Source: an uncultured Paracoccaceae bacterium (GTDB taxonomy: Bacteria > Pseudomonadota > Alphaproteobacteria > Rhodobacterales > Rhodobacteraceae). Taken from it: a stretch of 64,000 nt of DNA. Below the pieces are notes generated by a model. It was not told where the DNA came from. It did not search any database and saw nothing but the letters and a program-made list of their open reading frames with translations. Position 1 is the stretch's first letter. Each line of letters opens with the position of its first letter. The stretch spans positions 1-64,000 of the forward strand of contig CANMYO010000003.1 in the NCBI GenBank assembly GCA_947502145.1, given 5' to 3'. A program made the translations under genes and the position numbers. This document shows positions 17,954 through 27,008 of the stretch, in pieces.

Positions 17954-18340
17954 TACCATTGATATATAAATGAACTTCAATTTCCCGCTCCCAAGGTCAA
18001 TTGTCCACGGACCTCAAAATACTTTCGGAACTTCTAGCGCATCGTGGCTGAGCAGTTTTGGTGCACCATAATGATGTGGATTTCCGGAGCGCGCGTCGCA
18101 GACGACAATTCTGACAAGTGCCGGACGCGTGCCGAAGCTTTGAAACCTGCTCAGAACAACATGCATTGTTTTCATGCGCCCTCCATGTCATTGGAAGGTT
18201 CACCCTAGAGCATCTGATGCCAGAAGTTGCATTCTTACAATGAGTTAGGGGGCTGTTGGCAATTTGCAAGGCCCCCGCTTGCAGGCCGCCTATTCGGCCT
18301 CGCGGGCACGGGTGTAGACCTAGCGTTTCTTTGAAATGTT
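17954..18340. other. spacer with two GC-rich hairpins
   Basis: No gene is supported. GGGGGC at 18248-18253 pairs with GCCCCC at 18271-18276, with an inner GCA/TGC stem, and AGGCCG at 18283-18288 pairs with CGGCCT at 18295-18300. No T-run follows either hairpin. They sit just upstream of the promoter of the next operon and may insulate it from upstream transcription. Confidence 0.4.
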
Positions 18341-18358
18341 TTAAAAAATAAAAAACAA

Positions 18359-18388
18359 TTGACACTTCGCGAATGCGATTCATATGTT
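18359..18388 (+). promoter_or_regulatory. predicted promoter of XylFGH-type operon
   Basis: TTGACA at 18359-18364, 18 bases, then TATGTT at 18383-18388, inside an AT-rich block 150 bases before the binding-protein gene. The remaining leader is long and could hold regulation, but no clear operator palindrome was found. Confidence 0.45.
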
Positions 18389-18538
18389 CATTTTGATAAA
18401 AAACAGAAATGCCGTCAGGTGCCGCGGGAGGGTCTAAAGCGACATCAAGATAAAGGTCTCTGGACAAGCAATTGGTCGTTTCGGCCGGCGGGAAGATAGA
18501 TCGAGAGACATAAGAAATTCAATCAGGAGGAGAAGAAG

Positions 18539-19597
18539 ATGAACGCAACAAAACGGGTTTTGCTCGCGACAACCATGATGGCGGGTGTGGGAATGACCGC
18601 CAGCGCAGTCTCAGCAGAAGATATGGTGGCCCTATTGCTGCCAGAGAATGTAAATCCGCGCTGGGAACAACAGGATGCGACGGCATTTGTAAGCACGATG
18701 TCGGAAATTGCACCCGACGTGAAAGTCGAAGTTTACAACGCTGGCAATGACACTGCGACACAACAGCGCCAAGCGGAACAGGCTTTGACACAGGGCGCAA
18801 AGGTTCTTGTTGTCATTCCAATCGATGGTGAAAGCTCTGCCATCATTGCGGACACAGCCGCCGAAGAAGGCGTGCCGACGATCGCCTATGACCGGATGAT
18901 CAACTCCATGAATACCACATTCTGGGTTCAGGCCGATCTAGAAGGCATGGGGTTTGATCAAGCGACGCACGTCATCGAAAACACCAACGATGGAGATACG
19001 CTCGTCCTTCTCAAGGGGTCGCCGACCGATCCAAATGCTGCGGTAATCCACAATGGCCAGGTACGTGCCCTGACACCCTATTTCGACAGCGGCGAGCGGG
19101 TGATGGGATATGAGAACTGGACACCGGGTTGGGATCCGGCAATTGCGCGCCGTTCAATGGATCAGGCGCTGACCCAGCTCGAAAATAATGTTCAGGGCGT
19201 TGTGTCTTCCAATGATGGCAATGCCGGTGCCGCGATTGCCGCGCTCGAAGAACAGGGTATGGCCGGATCAGTGCCGGTTTCCGGTCTCGACTGTACCGTT
19301 CAAGCGCAACAGCTAATGCTTTTGGGCAAACAAACCCAATGTGGCTGGCGTCCGCTAGCAGACATGGCCGAAGCGGCAGCCAAGGTGACGGTACGCCTTT
19401 TGAACAGCGAAGATTTCTCTGACCTGGCACCTGACAAAGTCAAAAACGGTGTCGGCGCAGAAGTCGCATATGTTCCTGTCGGGTCCTATTCCGCAGTAGG
19501 TGAGGAAGGTGTCGCATATGTGATTGAGAACGATCCGTCGATTACAAAGGAAATGATCTGTCAGGGCGAAGCCGCTCAAACATCATTCTGCATGTGA
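18539..19597 (+). CDS. sugar ABC transporter substrate-binding protein (XylF/ChvE type)
   Basis: Periplasmic sugar-binding protein of the CUT2 class, 352 residues. AGGAGGAGAAGAAG precedes ATG 18539, and a signal peptide ends near SAVSAEDM (about residue 24). Family motifs include GAKVLVVIPIDGESSA, TIAYDRMI, VLLKGSPTDPNA and VVSSNDGNAGAAIAAL, all as in XylF and ChvE, which bind D-xylose or related aldoses. Downstream are its ATPase, permease, a zinc alcohol dehydrogenase and an L-fucose mutarotase homologue. The imported sugar is therefore plausibly L-fucose, L-galactose or D-arabinose rather than xylose; that is inference. Confidence 0.9.
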   Translation: MNATKRVLLATTMMAGVGMTASAVSAEDMVALLLPENVNPRWEQQDATAFVSTMSEIAPDVKVEVYNAGNDTATQQRQAEQALTQGAKVLVVIPIDGESSAIIADTAAEEGVPTIAYDRMINSMNTTFWVQADLEGMGFDQATHVIENTNDGDTLVLLKGSPTDPNAAVIHNGQVRALTPYFDSGERVMGYENWTPGWDPAIARRSMDQALTQLENNVQGVVSSNDGNAGAAIAALEEQGMAGSVPVSGLDCTVQAQQLMLLGKQTQCGWRPLADMAEAAAKVTVRLLNSEDFSDLAPDKVKNGVGAEVAYVPVGSYSAVGEEGVAYVIENDPSITKEMICQGEAAQTSFCM

Positions 19598-19609
19598 TCG
19601 GAAAGATTC

Positions 19610-20425
19610 ATGTCTCAGACAAAACACTCAATGGGGCCAATGGCCCCATCCCCTCATTTGCGGGTTAGTGGAATTCACAAGAGTTTTGGTGGTGTTCACG
19701 CCTTGAAGGGGGTCGACTTCGAGGTTGCCCGTGGCGAGGTCATGGCCCTTGTCGGTGATAACGGTGCCGGAAAATCAACACTCATGAAAGTCCTTGCAGG
19801 GGCACACATTGCGGACGAGGGAGAGTTTTTCATTGATGAAAAATCGGTCTCCGTGAACTCGCCACATGATGCAAGTGACCTTGGGATTCAGATTGTTTAT
19901 CAGGATTTGGCGCTCTGCGAAAACTTGGACGTGGCAGCAAATCTTTGTCTTGGTGCAGAGCCCATCAAACCCGGATTCACGTTTCTCCCTCGATTATTGC
20001 GTCCGCTGGACGATCTTGCGATGGAAGTCAGGGCGCAAGAGGCGATTGATCGGCTTCAGGTGAAAACCCTGAAGTCGGTGCGCGCGAAAGTCGGAGGGCT
20101 TTCGGGCGGGCAGCGACAGGCAATTGCCATCGCCAGAGCGGTTGGCGCAGACGGGACTGTGGTCATGTTGGACGAGCCCACGGCAGCGCTCGGGGTTGCA
20201 CAGACCCGCCAGGTACTCGACGTGGTCAAACGCCTGCGCGATACCGACCACGCGGTGGTCTACATCTCTCACAACATGCGGGACATATTTGAAGTGGCCG
20301 ACCGCATTTGCGTTCTCAGACATGGCGCAAATGTCGCGACCTGGACCAAAGACGACGTTACACCGGATGAAATCGTAGGCGCGATGACTCGCGGTTTAGA
20401 CAGTGAGGCTACAAATGCAGCCTAA
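19610..20425 (+). CDS. sugar ABC transporter ATP-binding protein (single-domain XylG/FrcA type)
   Basis: ATPase of 271 residues with one nucleotide-binding domain: Walker A GDNGAGKST near residue 50, signature LSGGQRQ near 163, Walker B VVMLDEPTAALG near 185, and switch His in YISHNM. Classical XylG/RbsA proteins carry two such domains, while single-domain versions such as FrcA are common in alphaproteobacteria, so this is complete, not truncated. GGAAAGATTC precedes the ATG. It overlaps the permease gene by 11 bases. Confidence 0.9.
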   Translation: MSQTKHSMGPMAPSPHLRVSGIHKSFGGVHALKGVDFEVARGEVMALVGDNGAGKSTLMKVLAGAHIADEGEFFIDEKSVSVNSPHDASDLGIQIVYQDLALCENLDVAANLCLGAEPIKPGFTFLPRLLRPLDDLAMEVRAQEAIDRLQVKTLKSVRAKVGGLSGGQRQAIAIARAVGADGTVVMLDEPTAALGVAQTRQVLDVVKRLRDTDHAVVYISHNMRDIFEVADRICVLRHGANVATWTKDDVTPDEIVGAMTRGLDSEATNAA

Positions 20426-21635
20426 GAACAAAGTGTCACTGATCGCCCGCCTGCGCTCCATGCGGGAAACCCGCTTTGGCGCATTTGTTCCGGTGCTCCT
20501 CGCCTTGGCAGCGATCTGGATCTATTTCGGACTTGCCGTGCCCATTTGGGACTATTGGGGGGATCCGGATGCAGAAACTCTGCGGTTCATTTTCCTAAGC
20601 CCACGGAACATCTACAACCTCTTCATGCAGTCGGCGGTCATTGCTACCCTTGCGGTGGGCATTACAGTTGTCCTTCTCTTGGGTGAAATCGATTTGTCGG
20701 CAGCTGCGACTGCGGGTGTCTGTGCGGCCCTTCTCGGGGTGTTGGTTCTGATGGACGTTCCCGCTCCGATTGCCTGTATTATCGTCATGGTGCTGGGTAT
20801 CGTGATCGGGGCCGCTCAGGGCATCCTTGTGGCCTATGTTGGCATTCCGTCCTTTGTTGTGACCCTAGCTGGCCTGCTTGGATTTCAAGGCGTCATGCAG
20901 AAGATCCTTCCAACCGGAAACCTGAACGTCGGGGACCCTTTCGTAAGAGGGTTCGCGCGAGTATTGCTACCAGATGCAATGGGTTGGGCGCTTGGCATTC
21001 TTTGCGTGCTATTCTTCGCTTGGACAATTTTGAGCAAGCAGACACAGCGCAAAGCGCGGGGACTTGAGCTTGACAATAAGGTCGCGGTGTGGGGGCAAAT
21101 CGCATTCTTTGGAGCGCTGGTGCTCGCGACGGTAGCGACACTGAACTCCTATCGCTCTGTGCCATTGCTGATCGTGTTGCTGATTGCAATAACTGCGGTA
21201 GTCGGTTGGATCACCACCTCAACACCCTATGGGCGCGCGATCTTTTCGGTTGGTGGCAATCCCGAAAGCGCGCGGCGCGTTGGCATCGATGTCAAACGAA
21301 TTCGCGTCTCCGCATTTGCCATCGTGGGCCTTATGGCCGCGATCGGCGGTATCTTTGGTGCGTCTCGCTTTGGGTCCGTCAGCTACACGGCATTTGCGGG
21401 CGGTTCACTGTTGTTGGAGTCAATTGGTGCAGCCGTCATCGGTGGTACATCGCTCTTTGGAGGGCGCGGGTCGGTCTGGAACGCCATACTTGGTGCTCTG
21501 GTGATCGGGTCACTTGGAAACGGACTGGACCTGTCAGGTGCTGGTGCTGCTGATAAGTTGATGTTCTCAGGTGCAATACTGCTGCTTGCGGTTGCGATTG
21601 ACGCGATCTCTCGCTCCGGGACGTCAGAACGCTAG
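20415..21635 (+). CDS. sugar ABC transporter permease (XylH type)
   Basis: Permease of 406 residues with ten or so hydrophobic segments, the size of XylH. The motifs LLGEIDLSAAATAG, GIPSFVVTLAGLLGFQGV, NPESARRVGID and GGTSLFGGRGSVW are hallmarks of the CUT2 permeases. ATG 20415 has AGTGAGG seven bases before it; a GTG at 20403 would add four residues. It overlaps the ATPase gene end, so the two are probably translated together. It forms a homodimeric channel in this class. Confidence 0.9.
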   Translation: MQPKNKVSLIARLRSMRETRFGAFVPVLLALAAIWIYFGLAVPIWDYWGDPDAETLRFIFLSPRNIYNLFMQSAVIATLAVGITVVLLLGEIDLSAAATAGVCAALLGVLVLMDVPAPIACIIVMVLGIVIGAAQGILVAYVGIPSFVVTLAGLLGFQGVMQKILPTGNLNVGDPFVRGFARVLLPDAMGWALGILCVLFFAWTILSKQTQRKARGLELDNKVAVWGQIAFFGALVLATVATLNSYRSVPLLIVLLIAITAVVGWITTSTPYGRAIFSVGGNPESARRVGIDVKRIRVSAFAIVGLMAAIGGIFGASRFGSVSYTAFAGGSLLLESIGAAVIGGTSLFGGRGSVWNAILGALVIGSLGNGLDLSGAGAADKLMFSGAILLLAVAIDAISRSGTSER

Positions 21636-21796
21636 GAACTAAAGGCACAGAGAACGGCTGCGCGTCGTGCGGTTCTTACATGACTTCGGCCAACACGTGC
21701 GCGGGCCACCGAAGTGATTTTGAGATACAGGGCTGGGTTTTCGCCAAGGCAGCACGTTTGGAAAGGTGGGATAATTTGACGGACAAGAGGGTTAAA

Positions 21797-22795
21797 ATGG
21801 GCGTGGTCGTTCGGCCTTGGGAATTCGAAATTCAGATGCGTGAACCTGAGACCGGATACCCGCCTGACTGGGTTATCGTCGATATCTGCGCAGTTGGGTT
21901 ATGCGGCACCGATTATCATATTTTCGAAGGCAAACATCCGTTTCTGGAATATCCGCGCGTAATTGGCCATGAACTCAGCGGGCGCATTGCCCAGGACACA
22001 GCGGCATGGAAAGCAGGCGACCTGGTTGTGATCAACCCCTACCTGTCGTGTGGCCACTGCCGATCATGCAAGCGCGGAAAGCCCAATTGCTGCAGCAATA
22101 TTCAGGTACTAGGTGTGCACCGCGACGGTGGAATGACTCCACAAATCGCTGTCCCTGCCGAAAATCTCTACCGCGCTGACGGGCTGTCGACCATCCAGGC
22201 GGCAATGGTTGAGTTTTTGGCCATCGGCGCACACGCGGTGCGCCGGTCAGAACTGAGCGAAGCTGATCGGGTCTTGGTCGTTGGGATCGGCCCGATTGGG
22301 ATCGGTGTAGCCCTCTTTGCCCGCCTCAAAGGCGCTGAGGTCACGCTTCTTGATTTGAGTCCTCAACGGCTGGTGATGGCTAAGGATCGATTTGGATTGG
22401 ATGTTGGTAGTACTGACCTTGGTGAAGCCATGCGCGGCAATGGTAATGACGGATTTGATGTCGTTTTTGATGCAACCGGTCAAATTGGAGCAATTAATGC
22501 GGGTTTTGAGGCCGTTGCACACGGTGGGTCATACGTACTGGTTAGTGTGGTCAAGGATGACGTTTCATTCAGCGACCCCGAGTTTCACAAGCGCGAGATG
22601 CGTCTGATCGGCAGCAGGAACGCTCTGAAGGTTGATTTTGACTGGGTAATTTCGACGATCCGCGATGGCCTGATTGACACCGACGCTCTTTGCTCCAGTC
22701 TGATAACACTCGAGGACCTTGCGGATCGGATGCCCAGCCTCGCCAACAATAGAGCAGACCTGATTAAGGTAGTAGTAAAAATTGCGCATGAATAA
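21797..22795 (+). CDS. zinc-dependent medium-chain alcohol dehydrogenase
   Basis: MDR-family dehydrogenase of 332 residues. The catalytic zinc Cys is in GLCGTDYHIFEG, GHELSG follows, the structural zinc motif is CGHCRSCKRGKPNCC, and the NAD motif is GIGPIGIGVA near residue 160. The start ATG 21797 has AAGAGG before it; the frame is open further upstream, but that part lacks family similarity. The enzyme is of the kind that oxidises secondary alcohols in sugar acids (L-galactonate or sorbitol type). It lies between an aldose transporter and fucU, so it may act in deoxysugar or pentose breakdown. A truncated paralogue of its C-terminal half is at 33223. Confidence 0.85.
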   Translation: MGVVVRPWEFEIQMREPETGYPPDWVIVDICAVGLCGTDYHIFEGKHPFLEYPRVIGHELSGRIAQDTAAWKAGDLVVINPYLSCGHCRSCKRGKPNCCSNIQVLGVHRDGGMTPQIAVPAENLYRADGLSTIQAAMVEFLAIGAHAVRRSELSEADRVLVVGIGPIGIGVALFARLKGAEVTLLDLSPQRLVMAKDRFGLDVGSTDLGEAMRGNGNDGFDVVFDATGQIGAINAGFEAVAHGGSYVLVSVVKDDVSFSDPEFHKREMRLIGSRNALKVDFDWVISTIRDGLIDTDALCSSLITLEDLADRMPSLANNRADLIKVVVKIAHE

Positions 22796-22892
22796 GTCGC
22801 TGTACCGTGTTGCAAAACGCGATCAGAGAGTAAAGGCAGGAACGTATCTGCTCGTGCTTCATATTCCCTAAATCAATCAAGAGGAACTGTTC

Positions 22893-23330
22893 ATGCTCTT
22901 AGGAATTGACCCTGTTTTGTCGCCGCAACTTTTGGGGACGTTGTGCGCAATGGGACATGGCGATGAGATTGTCATCGCCGATGCGAACTTCCCAGCGGAA
23001 GCCTGTGCAGAAAGACTTGTGCGAGCCGACGGAATCGATGCACCTCAGATGCTTGCTGCGATCCTTTCAGTTCTGCCTCTCGATACCTATGTCGACTCAC
23101 CAGCAAACATCATGGCGGTTGTGAGTGGCGATCCCGAAAACCCGGCCGTCGTACAGGAGTTTCGTAAGATCGTCGCTAAGAACACGCAGAACGCCGTCAA
23201 GCTGGGCGAAGTCGAAAGATCACTGTTCTATGAGCGCGCGAAATCGGCGTTTGCCATCGTTCAAACCGGCGAGCGTCGACTTTACGGAAACATCGCGCTA
23301 AAAAAGGGTGTTGTGTTACCGGAACTATAG
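22893..23330 (+). CDS. fucU: L-fucose mutarotase (RbsD/FucU family)
   Basis: Protein of 145 residues. The N-terminus is diagnostic: LSPQLLGTLCAMGHGDEIVI followed by ADANFPAEA closely matches FucU, which interconverts the anomers of L-fucose; catalytic His is in MGHGDE. The C-terminal YGNIALKKGV is also conserved. AAGAGGAACTG precedes the ATG. It is the strongest single hint that the neighbouring transporter and dehydrogenases deal with L-fucose or a sugar of the same configuration. Confidence 0.88.
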   Translation: MLLGIDPVLSPQLLGTLCAMGHGDEIVIADANFPAEACAERLVRADGIDAPQMLAAILSVLPLDTYVDSPANIMAVVSGDPENPAVVQEFRKIVAKNTQNAVKLGEVERSLFYERAKSAFAIVQTGERRLYGNIALKKGVVLPEL

Positions 23331-23800
23331 CGCTGCCACAACCCCCACTCGGTGCATCCCTGTTTATCACAAGCCGGTGGGTAATGAGATTTCGCCGGCA
23401 GAAAACTTGTGGGTGGTTTGCCTGCACCACAGCACCGCGGTTGTTGCAATCGCTACGAGATTTTGCACGTCAACTGGCCACCGCAAACGCACCGATTGCA
23501 AGCGCATCAGGGTTATTTGGAATGGTTGGAGCGGAATTTTCCCATGCAGTTTCACTGAGAAACGCCGCGTTTTCCGGTCAATGGCCTCCGCGCGCAGCAG
23601 ATTGTAGTCGATTTCTTGCACCTTGGGGGTTTCGGCGGGCAACATCACTTTGCCACGCCAGAAAATTCAGCTCCACAGGCGCTGCTGCCCGCGCCAAGTT
23701 GTGTGCCTCCACTAGAGCAGTATGAGCCATTGCGAAAAAGAACATATTAAACAAATGCATGATCGATTTGGCCCGCAAGGGGGAATGAATGCGTCTTCTG
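23331..23800. other. intergenic stretch, no supported gene
   Basis: Frames of 70-110 codons are open on both strands, but they overlap each other, lack ribosome-binding sites and show no known motif. I see nothing convincing before the promoter at 23806. Confidence 0.35.
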
Positions 23801-23805
23801 ATAGC

Positions 23806-23883
23806 TTGACAGGTAAGAAATTATCAAAATAGTATTTATTTATAAAATACAGATCAGACTTGTGACAACTAGTTGTAGAGTCT
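23806..23883 (+). promoter_or_regulatory. promoter and palindromic operator of second CUT1 operon
   Basis: TTGACA at 23806-23811, 18 bases, TAGTAT at 23830-23835. Downstream, ACAACTAGTTGT at 23865-23876 is a perfect palindrome, partly overlapped by TTGTGACAA at 23861-23868 and flanked by AGACT/AGTCT arms. The TTGT..ACAA pattern is like sites of GntR regulators; the nearest GntR gene is at 33808. The gene start at 23903 has GGGAGGAAAGA before it. Confidence 0.5.
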
Positions 23884-23902
23884 GAAAAATGGGAGGAAAG
23901 AA

Positions 23903-25186
23903 ATGAATATCACTCATCTTGCCTACACCGTCACGCTAGCAGCACTTCTTGGAACCTCGGCGATCGGACAGGTCGTTTCGGATGAAGAGGGCACGTTGAC
24001 CGTCTACATGCGCGATTCCAGCGGATTTGTGGCAGCTGCGGAAGATACACTAGAAAAGTTCAACGCGATGTATCCGAATGTGGAGGTCGAAATCCGCTAT
24101 AACTCAGCCAACAATGGTGGCTGGGGCGAATACGCCAACAAGTTCCTCAATCAAGTCGCTGCGGGCGACGGTGCTGATGTGATTGAAGTTGCTATCGAGG
24201 GGTTCGAAACTATCGCTGCGCGGGGTATTCTTGCCGATCTCGGGCCATTGATGGACAGCAACGCAGAACTGCAGACACTGTCGGCAGACATCGCGCCTGG
24301 ACTCTTGAATGCCATGCGGTCGCCTACATCGGGCGAGCTGAACTTCCTACCCCTCGAATGGAACAATTCGGTGGTTTATTACAACATGGACCACTTCGAT
24401 GCGGCAGGCCTGGACTATCCCCAGAATGGCTGGACATGGGACGAGTTTCTGGAAACGGCGCAAGCTCTGACCAAGAGGGACGGTGATACAACCTCACAAT
24501 ATGGCTACCGCATTCCCGGGCACAACTTTCTGCTAAGCGCTTGGTTTCTGACCAATGGCACTGAAAAACTGACGCCAGACTGGACGGAGTCAAACGTAAC
24601 TGACCCGGCCTTTGGTGAAAGCCTTGCCTTCCTGCATGCGCTGATCCACGAGCATGGCGTTTCACCCACTTATGAAGATGGCCACGGGCGCGATCAGTTC
24701 ATCGCTGGCCAAGCCTCCATGTTCTCCTGTGGACATTGGTGCCTCCCGCCGATGCGTGATCAGGGGATGCGTGTAGGCGTTGTCATGCCGCCGGTCCCGA
24801 ATGCGGGCGACCCGCTTGCGACTGTTGCCGGGATCGGCGGTATTGGCGTTCTGAAGGACTCGCCCAATCGCGACCTCGCACTGACCTGGGTGCAGCTATT
24901 CGCTGGTGGTGACTTCCAAAAGACCATCGCGGAAGATTTTGGCGCTATCCCCGCAAGCCGCACTTGGGCGAACAGCGCAGAATACCTCGCTTATCCAGAA
25001 AACGCAGAGGTCTTCTACCTATCGGCGGATCACGTGACGCCGGTTGTGTCGCCGGCAAACTTCGCACAGGTCTCGGACATCTTTATGCGCAATATGTCGG
25101 CCTATATGACCGGATCAGCCAATCTCGAAGATACAATCAGCGAGATGGACTCCGAATTGACACGCGCCATGCGCCGCGTCCGCTGA
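23903..25186 (+). CDS. sugar ABC transporter substrate-binding protein (CUT1, family 1)
   Basis: Periplasmic binding protein of 427 residues with a signal peptide (TVTLAALLGTSAIGQ, about residues 9-23) and the family plan: TLEKFNAMYPNVEVEIRY near 50, WGEYANKFLNQVAAGDGADV near 75, and NGWTWDEFLETAQALTKRDG near 170. GGGAGGAAAGA precedes the ATG. First gene of a five-gene operon that ends with a GH116 glycosidase, so the ligand is likely an oligosaccharide or glycoside. Followed by a strong stem-loop. Confidence 0.9.
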   Translation: MNITHLAYTVTLAALLGTSAIGQVVSDEEGTLTVYMRDSSGFVAAAEDTLEKFNAMYPNVEVEIRYNSANNGGWGEYANKFLNQVAAGDGADVIEVAIEGFETIAARGILADLGPLMDSNAELQTLSADIAPGLLNAMRSPTSGELNFLPLEWNNSVVYYNMDHFDAAGLDYPQNGWTWDEFLETAQALTKRDGDTTSQYGYRIPGHNFLLSAWFLTNGTEKLTPDWTESNVTDPAFGESLAFLHALIHEHGVSPTYEDGHGRDQFIAGQASMFSCGHWCLPPMRDQGMRVGVVMPPVPNAGDPLATVAGIGGIGVLKDSPNRDLALTWVQLFAGGDFQKTIAEDFGAIPASRTWANSAEYLAYPENAEVFYLSADHVTPVVSPANFAQVSDIFMRNMSAYMTGSANLEDTISEMDSELTRAMRRVR

Positions 25187-25206
25187 CGGCAGTCCCTAAA
25201 ACCAGT

Positions 25207-25233
25207 GGTGGCCCGGCGAAACGTTGGGCCACC
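25207..25233 (+). other. intercistronic stem-loop after binding-protein gene
   Basis: GGTGGCCC at 25207-25214 and GGGCCACC at 25226-25233 form a perfect 8-bp stem with an 11-base loop, 20 bases after the binding-protein stop. No T-run follows, so transcription can continue into the permease genes at a reduced level. Confidence 0.6.
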
Positions 25234-25258
25234 AATGCAGCCACAGGCGGCCCTTTTC

Positions 25259-26149
25259 ATGCATGTTGAATCGATCAAGCGGAAACAGGCGGTTGCTGGA
25301 TACCTGTTCTTGGCGCCAACCTATCTGATTTTCGCCTACGTCATCCTGTTTCCAATCATCATCACGTTCTTTGGCACGTTTTTCTACGTCGATCGTTTTG
25401 AACTGACGTGGGAATGGGTTGGGCTGGAAAACTACGTCTGGGTGCTTGAGGACAAGCGGTTTTGGACGACCCTGAAGAATACGATAACATTCGTTTTCTT
25501 TGCTGTGATCGGAAACGTTGGGCTTGGCCTTCTGACTGCCGTTCTACTCAACCGCGCGCTGCCGAACTGGGCGCTCTATATGTTCCGGCTGGTCTTTTTC
25601 CTGCCTGTGCTCGTGACGATCTCATCGATCGCATTCGTCTGGAAGTTCCTCTATTCCACGGATTTCGGGCTATTCAACTATTACCTTGCAAAGGGGGGCA
25701 TCGGGCCGATCCACTGGCTGACCGACACCAATCTTGCAATGGTGTCGATCATCATCTTCGACATCTGGAAGTGGTTCGGCTTCTACATGATCATCTTCCT
25801 TGCCGCCCTGCAAAACGTTCCCCGTTCCCTGATCGAGGCGGCCCAGATTGATGGTGCGAGGCCGTGGAGCATCTTTTACCGGATCACCTTGCCAATCATC
25901 TCGCCAGTTATCTTCTTTGCAGCCACCTATGCCACGATCACTGGTCTTCAGGTTTTCGACTCCGCCCGTGTCCTCACTGGCGGCGGCCCCGGGGACGCCA
26001 CCCGCGTCACGGTCATGTACATGGTCGATGAGGCCTTTGGCGGTGGCGACATCTCGACCGGGGCGGCTGCAGCGGTAGTGCTGCTCCTTGTCGTGTCGGT
26101 AATCGCGGTGTTCCAGTTCGTCGTGGGCAGAAGGCTCGTGCACGAATGA
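25259..26149 (+). CDS. sugar ABC transporter permease, MalF/UgpA type
   Basis: Membrane subunit of 296 residues from ATG 25259 (MHVESIKRKQAVAGY); an in-frame ATG at 25235 lies closer to the hairpin. Six transmembrane segments and an EAA loop AAQIDGARPWSIFYRITLP near residue 195. GGGPGDATRVTVMYMVDEAF near the end is typical of UgpA-like proteins. It overlaps the next permease by four bases (ATGA). Confidence 0.9.
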   Translation: MHVESIKRKQAVAGYLFLAPTYLIFAYVILFPIIITFFGTFFYVDRFELTWEWVGLENYVWVLEDKRFWTTLKNTITFVFFAVIGNVGLGLLTAVLLNRALPNWALYMFRLVFFLPVLVTISSIAFVWKFLYSTDFGLFNYYLAKGGIGPIHWLTDTNLAMVSIIIFDIWKWFGFYMIIFLAALQNVPRSLIEAAQIDGARPWSIFYRITLPIISPVIFFAATYATITGLQVFDSARVLTGGGPGDATRVTVMYMVDEAFGGGDISTGAAAAVVLLLVVSVIAVFQFVVGRRLVHE

Positions 26150-26997
26150 CAGAGACGTTCTTCAACGCGATGGCCCGCTATTCCTGGCGCGACTGGCTTG
26201 CCATCGTCTTCCTCATCCTGCTGGCCGTTTTCGTGGCCTTTCCCTTCGTTTGGATGGTATCGATTTCGCTGCAACCTGGCAAAGGGCTGACCTTGCCGCC
26301 AGTCTATATCCCGGATGAACTGAGCTTCCAGGCCTATCGCGACCTTTTTCAGACTCAGGTGCCATTCCTGCGGGCATACTGGAACAGCATCTTTATTGCC
26401 GCCATGACAACAATTGGTGCGCTAATCTCTAGCGCGCTTGCGGCCTTCGCCTTTTCGCGGCTGGAGTTTCGAGGTCGCAGTGTATTCTTCGCTCTGATCC
26501 TAATGAGCCTTATGATCCCGCTGTCTTTCGTGATGATTCCGCTGTTCTTTCAGTTCGCGGCCATCGGTCTTCTCAGCTCAGTTTGGGCCCTGATCCTGCC
26601 AATGGTGATTTCGCCGCTCGGTGTTTACATGCTGCGGCAATTCATGATCTCGCAGCCCAAGGAATACGAAGAGGCGGCGTTGGTCGAAGGTGCGAGCTAC
26701 TGGTCGATCTTTCGGCGGGTATCACTACCGGAGATGGCGCCTGCGATGGCATCTTTGGCGATCATCACATTTACGGCCAGTTGGAACAACTTTCTGCTTC
26801 CGCTTGTGTTTGCGCAAAACGAAAATCAGACAACACTGCCGCTTGCGATTTTTGCGATTGGTATGACCGGAAACTTTGTTGATCTGGCGGTTCTGATGGC
26901 AGGTGTCGTGTTATCATTCGCGCCGTTGTTTATCGTATTCCTGTTCGCCCAACGGTTCATTGTCGAGGGCCTGACAAATACTGGCGTCAAGAATTAG
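26146..26997 (+). CDS. sugar ABC transporter permease, MalG/UgpE type
   Basis: Membrane subunit of 283 residues whose ATG shares ATGA with the previous stop. It has an EAA loop AALVEGASYWSIFRRVSLP near residue 185, SWNNFLLPLVF in the next segment, and the C-terminal RFIVEGLTNTGVKN end typical of MalG. Forms the channel with the preceding permease. Confidence 0.92.
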   Translation: MTETFFNAMARYSWRDWLAIVFLILLAVFVAFPFVWMVSISLQPGKGLTLPPVYIPDELSFQAYRDLFQTQVPFLRAYWNSIFIAAMTTIGALISSALAAFAFSRLEFRGRSVFFALILMSLMIPLSFVMIPLFFQFAAIGLLSSVWALILPMVISPLGVYMLRQFMISQPKEYEEAALVEGASYWSIFRRVSLPEMAPAMASLAIITFTASWNNFLLPLVFAQNENQTTLPLAIFAIGMTGNFVDLAVLMAGVVLSFAPLFIVFLFAQRFIVEGLTNTGVKN

Positions 26998-27008
26998 GGA
27001 GCGCCAAG

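Noticed and set aside
18248-18300. Hairpin pair considered as a riboswitch or small RNA gene
   Set aside because: No conserved riboswitch core was recognised, and the hairpins lie upstream of the predicted promoter rather than in the leader.
17997-18467. Minus-strand frame of 156 codons upstream of the XylF-like gene
   Set aside because: Odd composition, no known motif, and it covers the promoter and hairpins of the next operon.
23384-23725. Frame of 113 codons between fucU and the second CUT1 operon
   Set aside because: Arg/Ala/Ser-rich product typical of chance frames in GC-rich DNA, overlapped by an equally open minus-strand frame.
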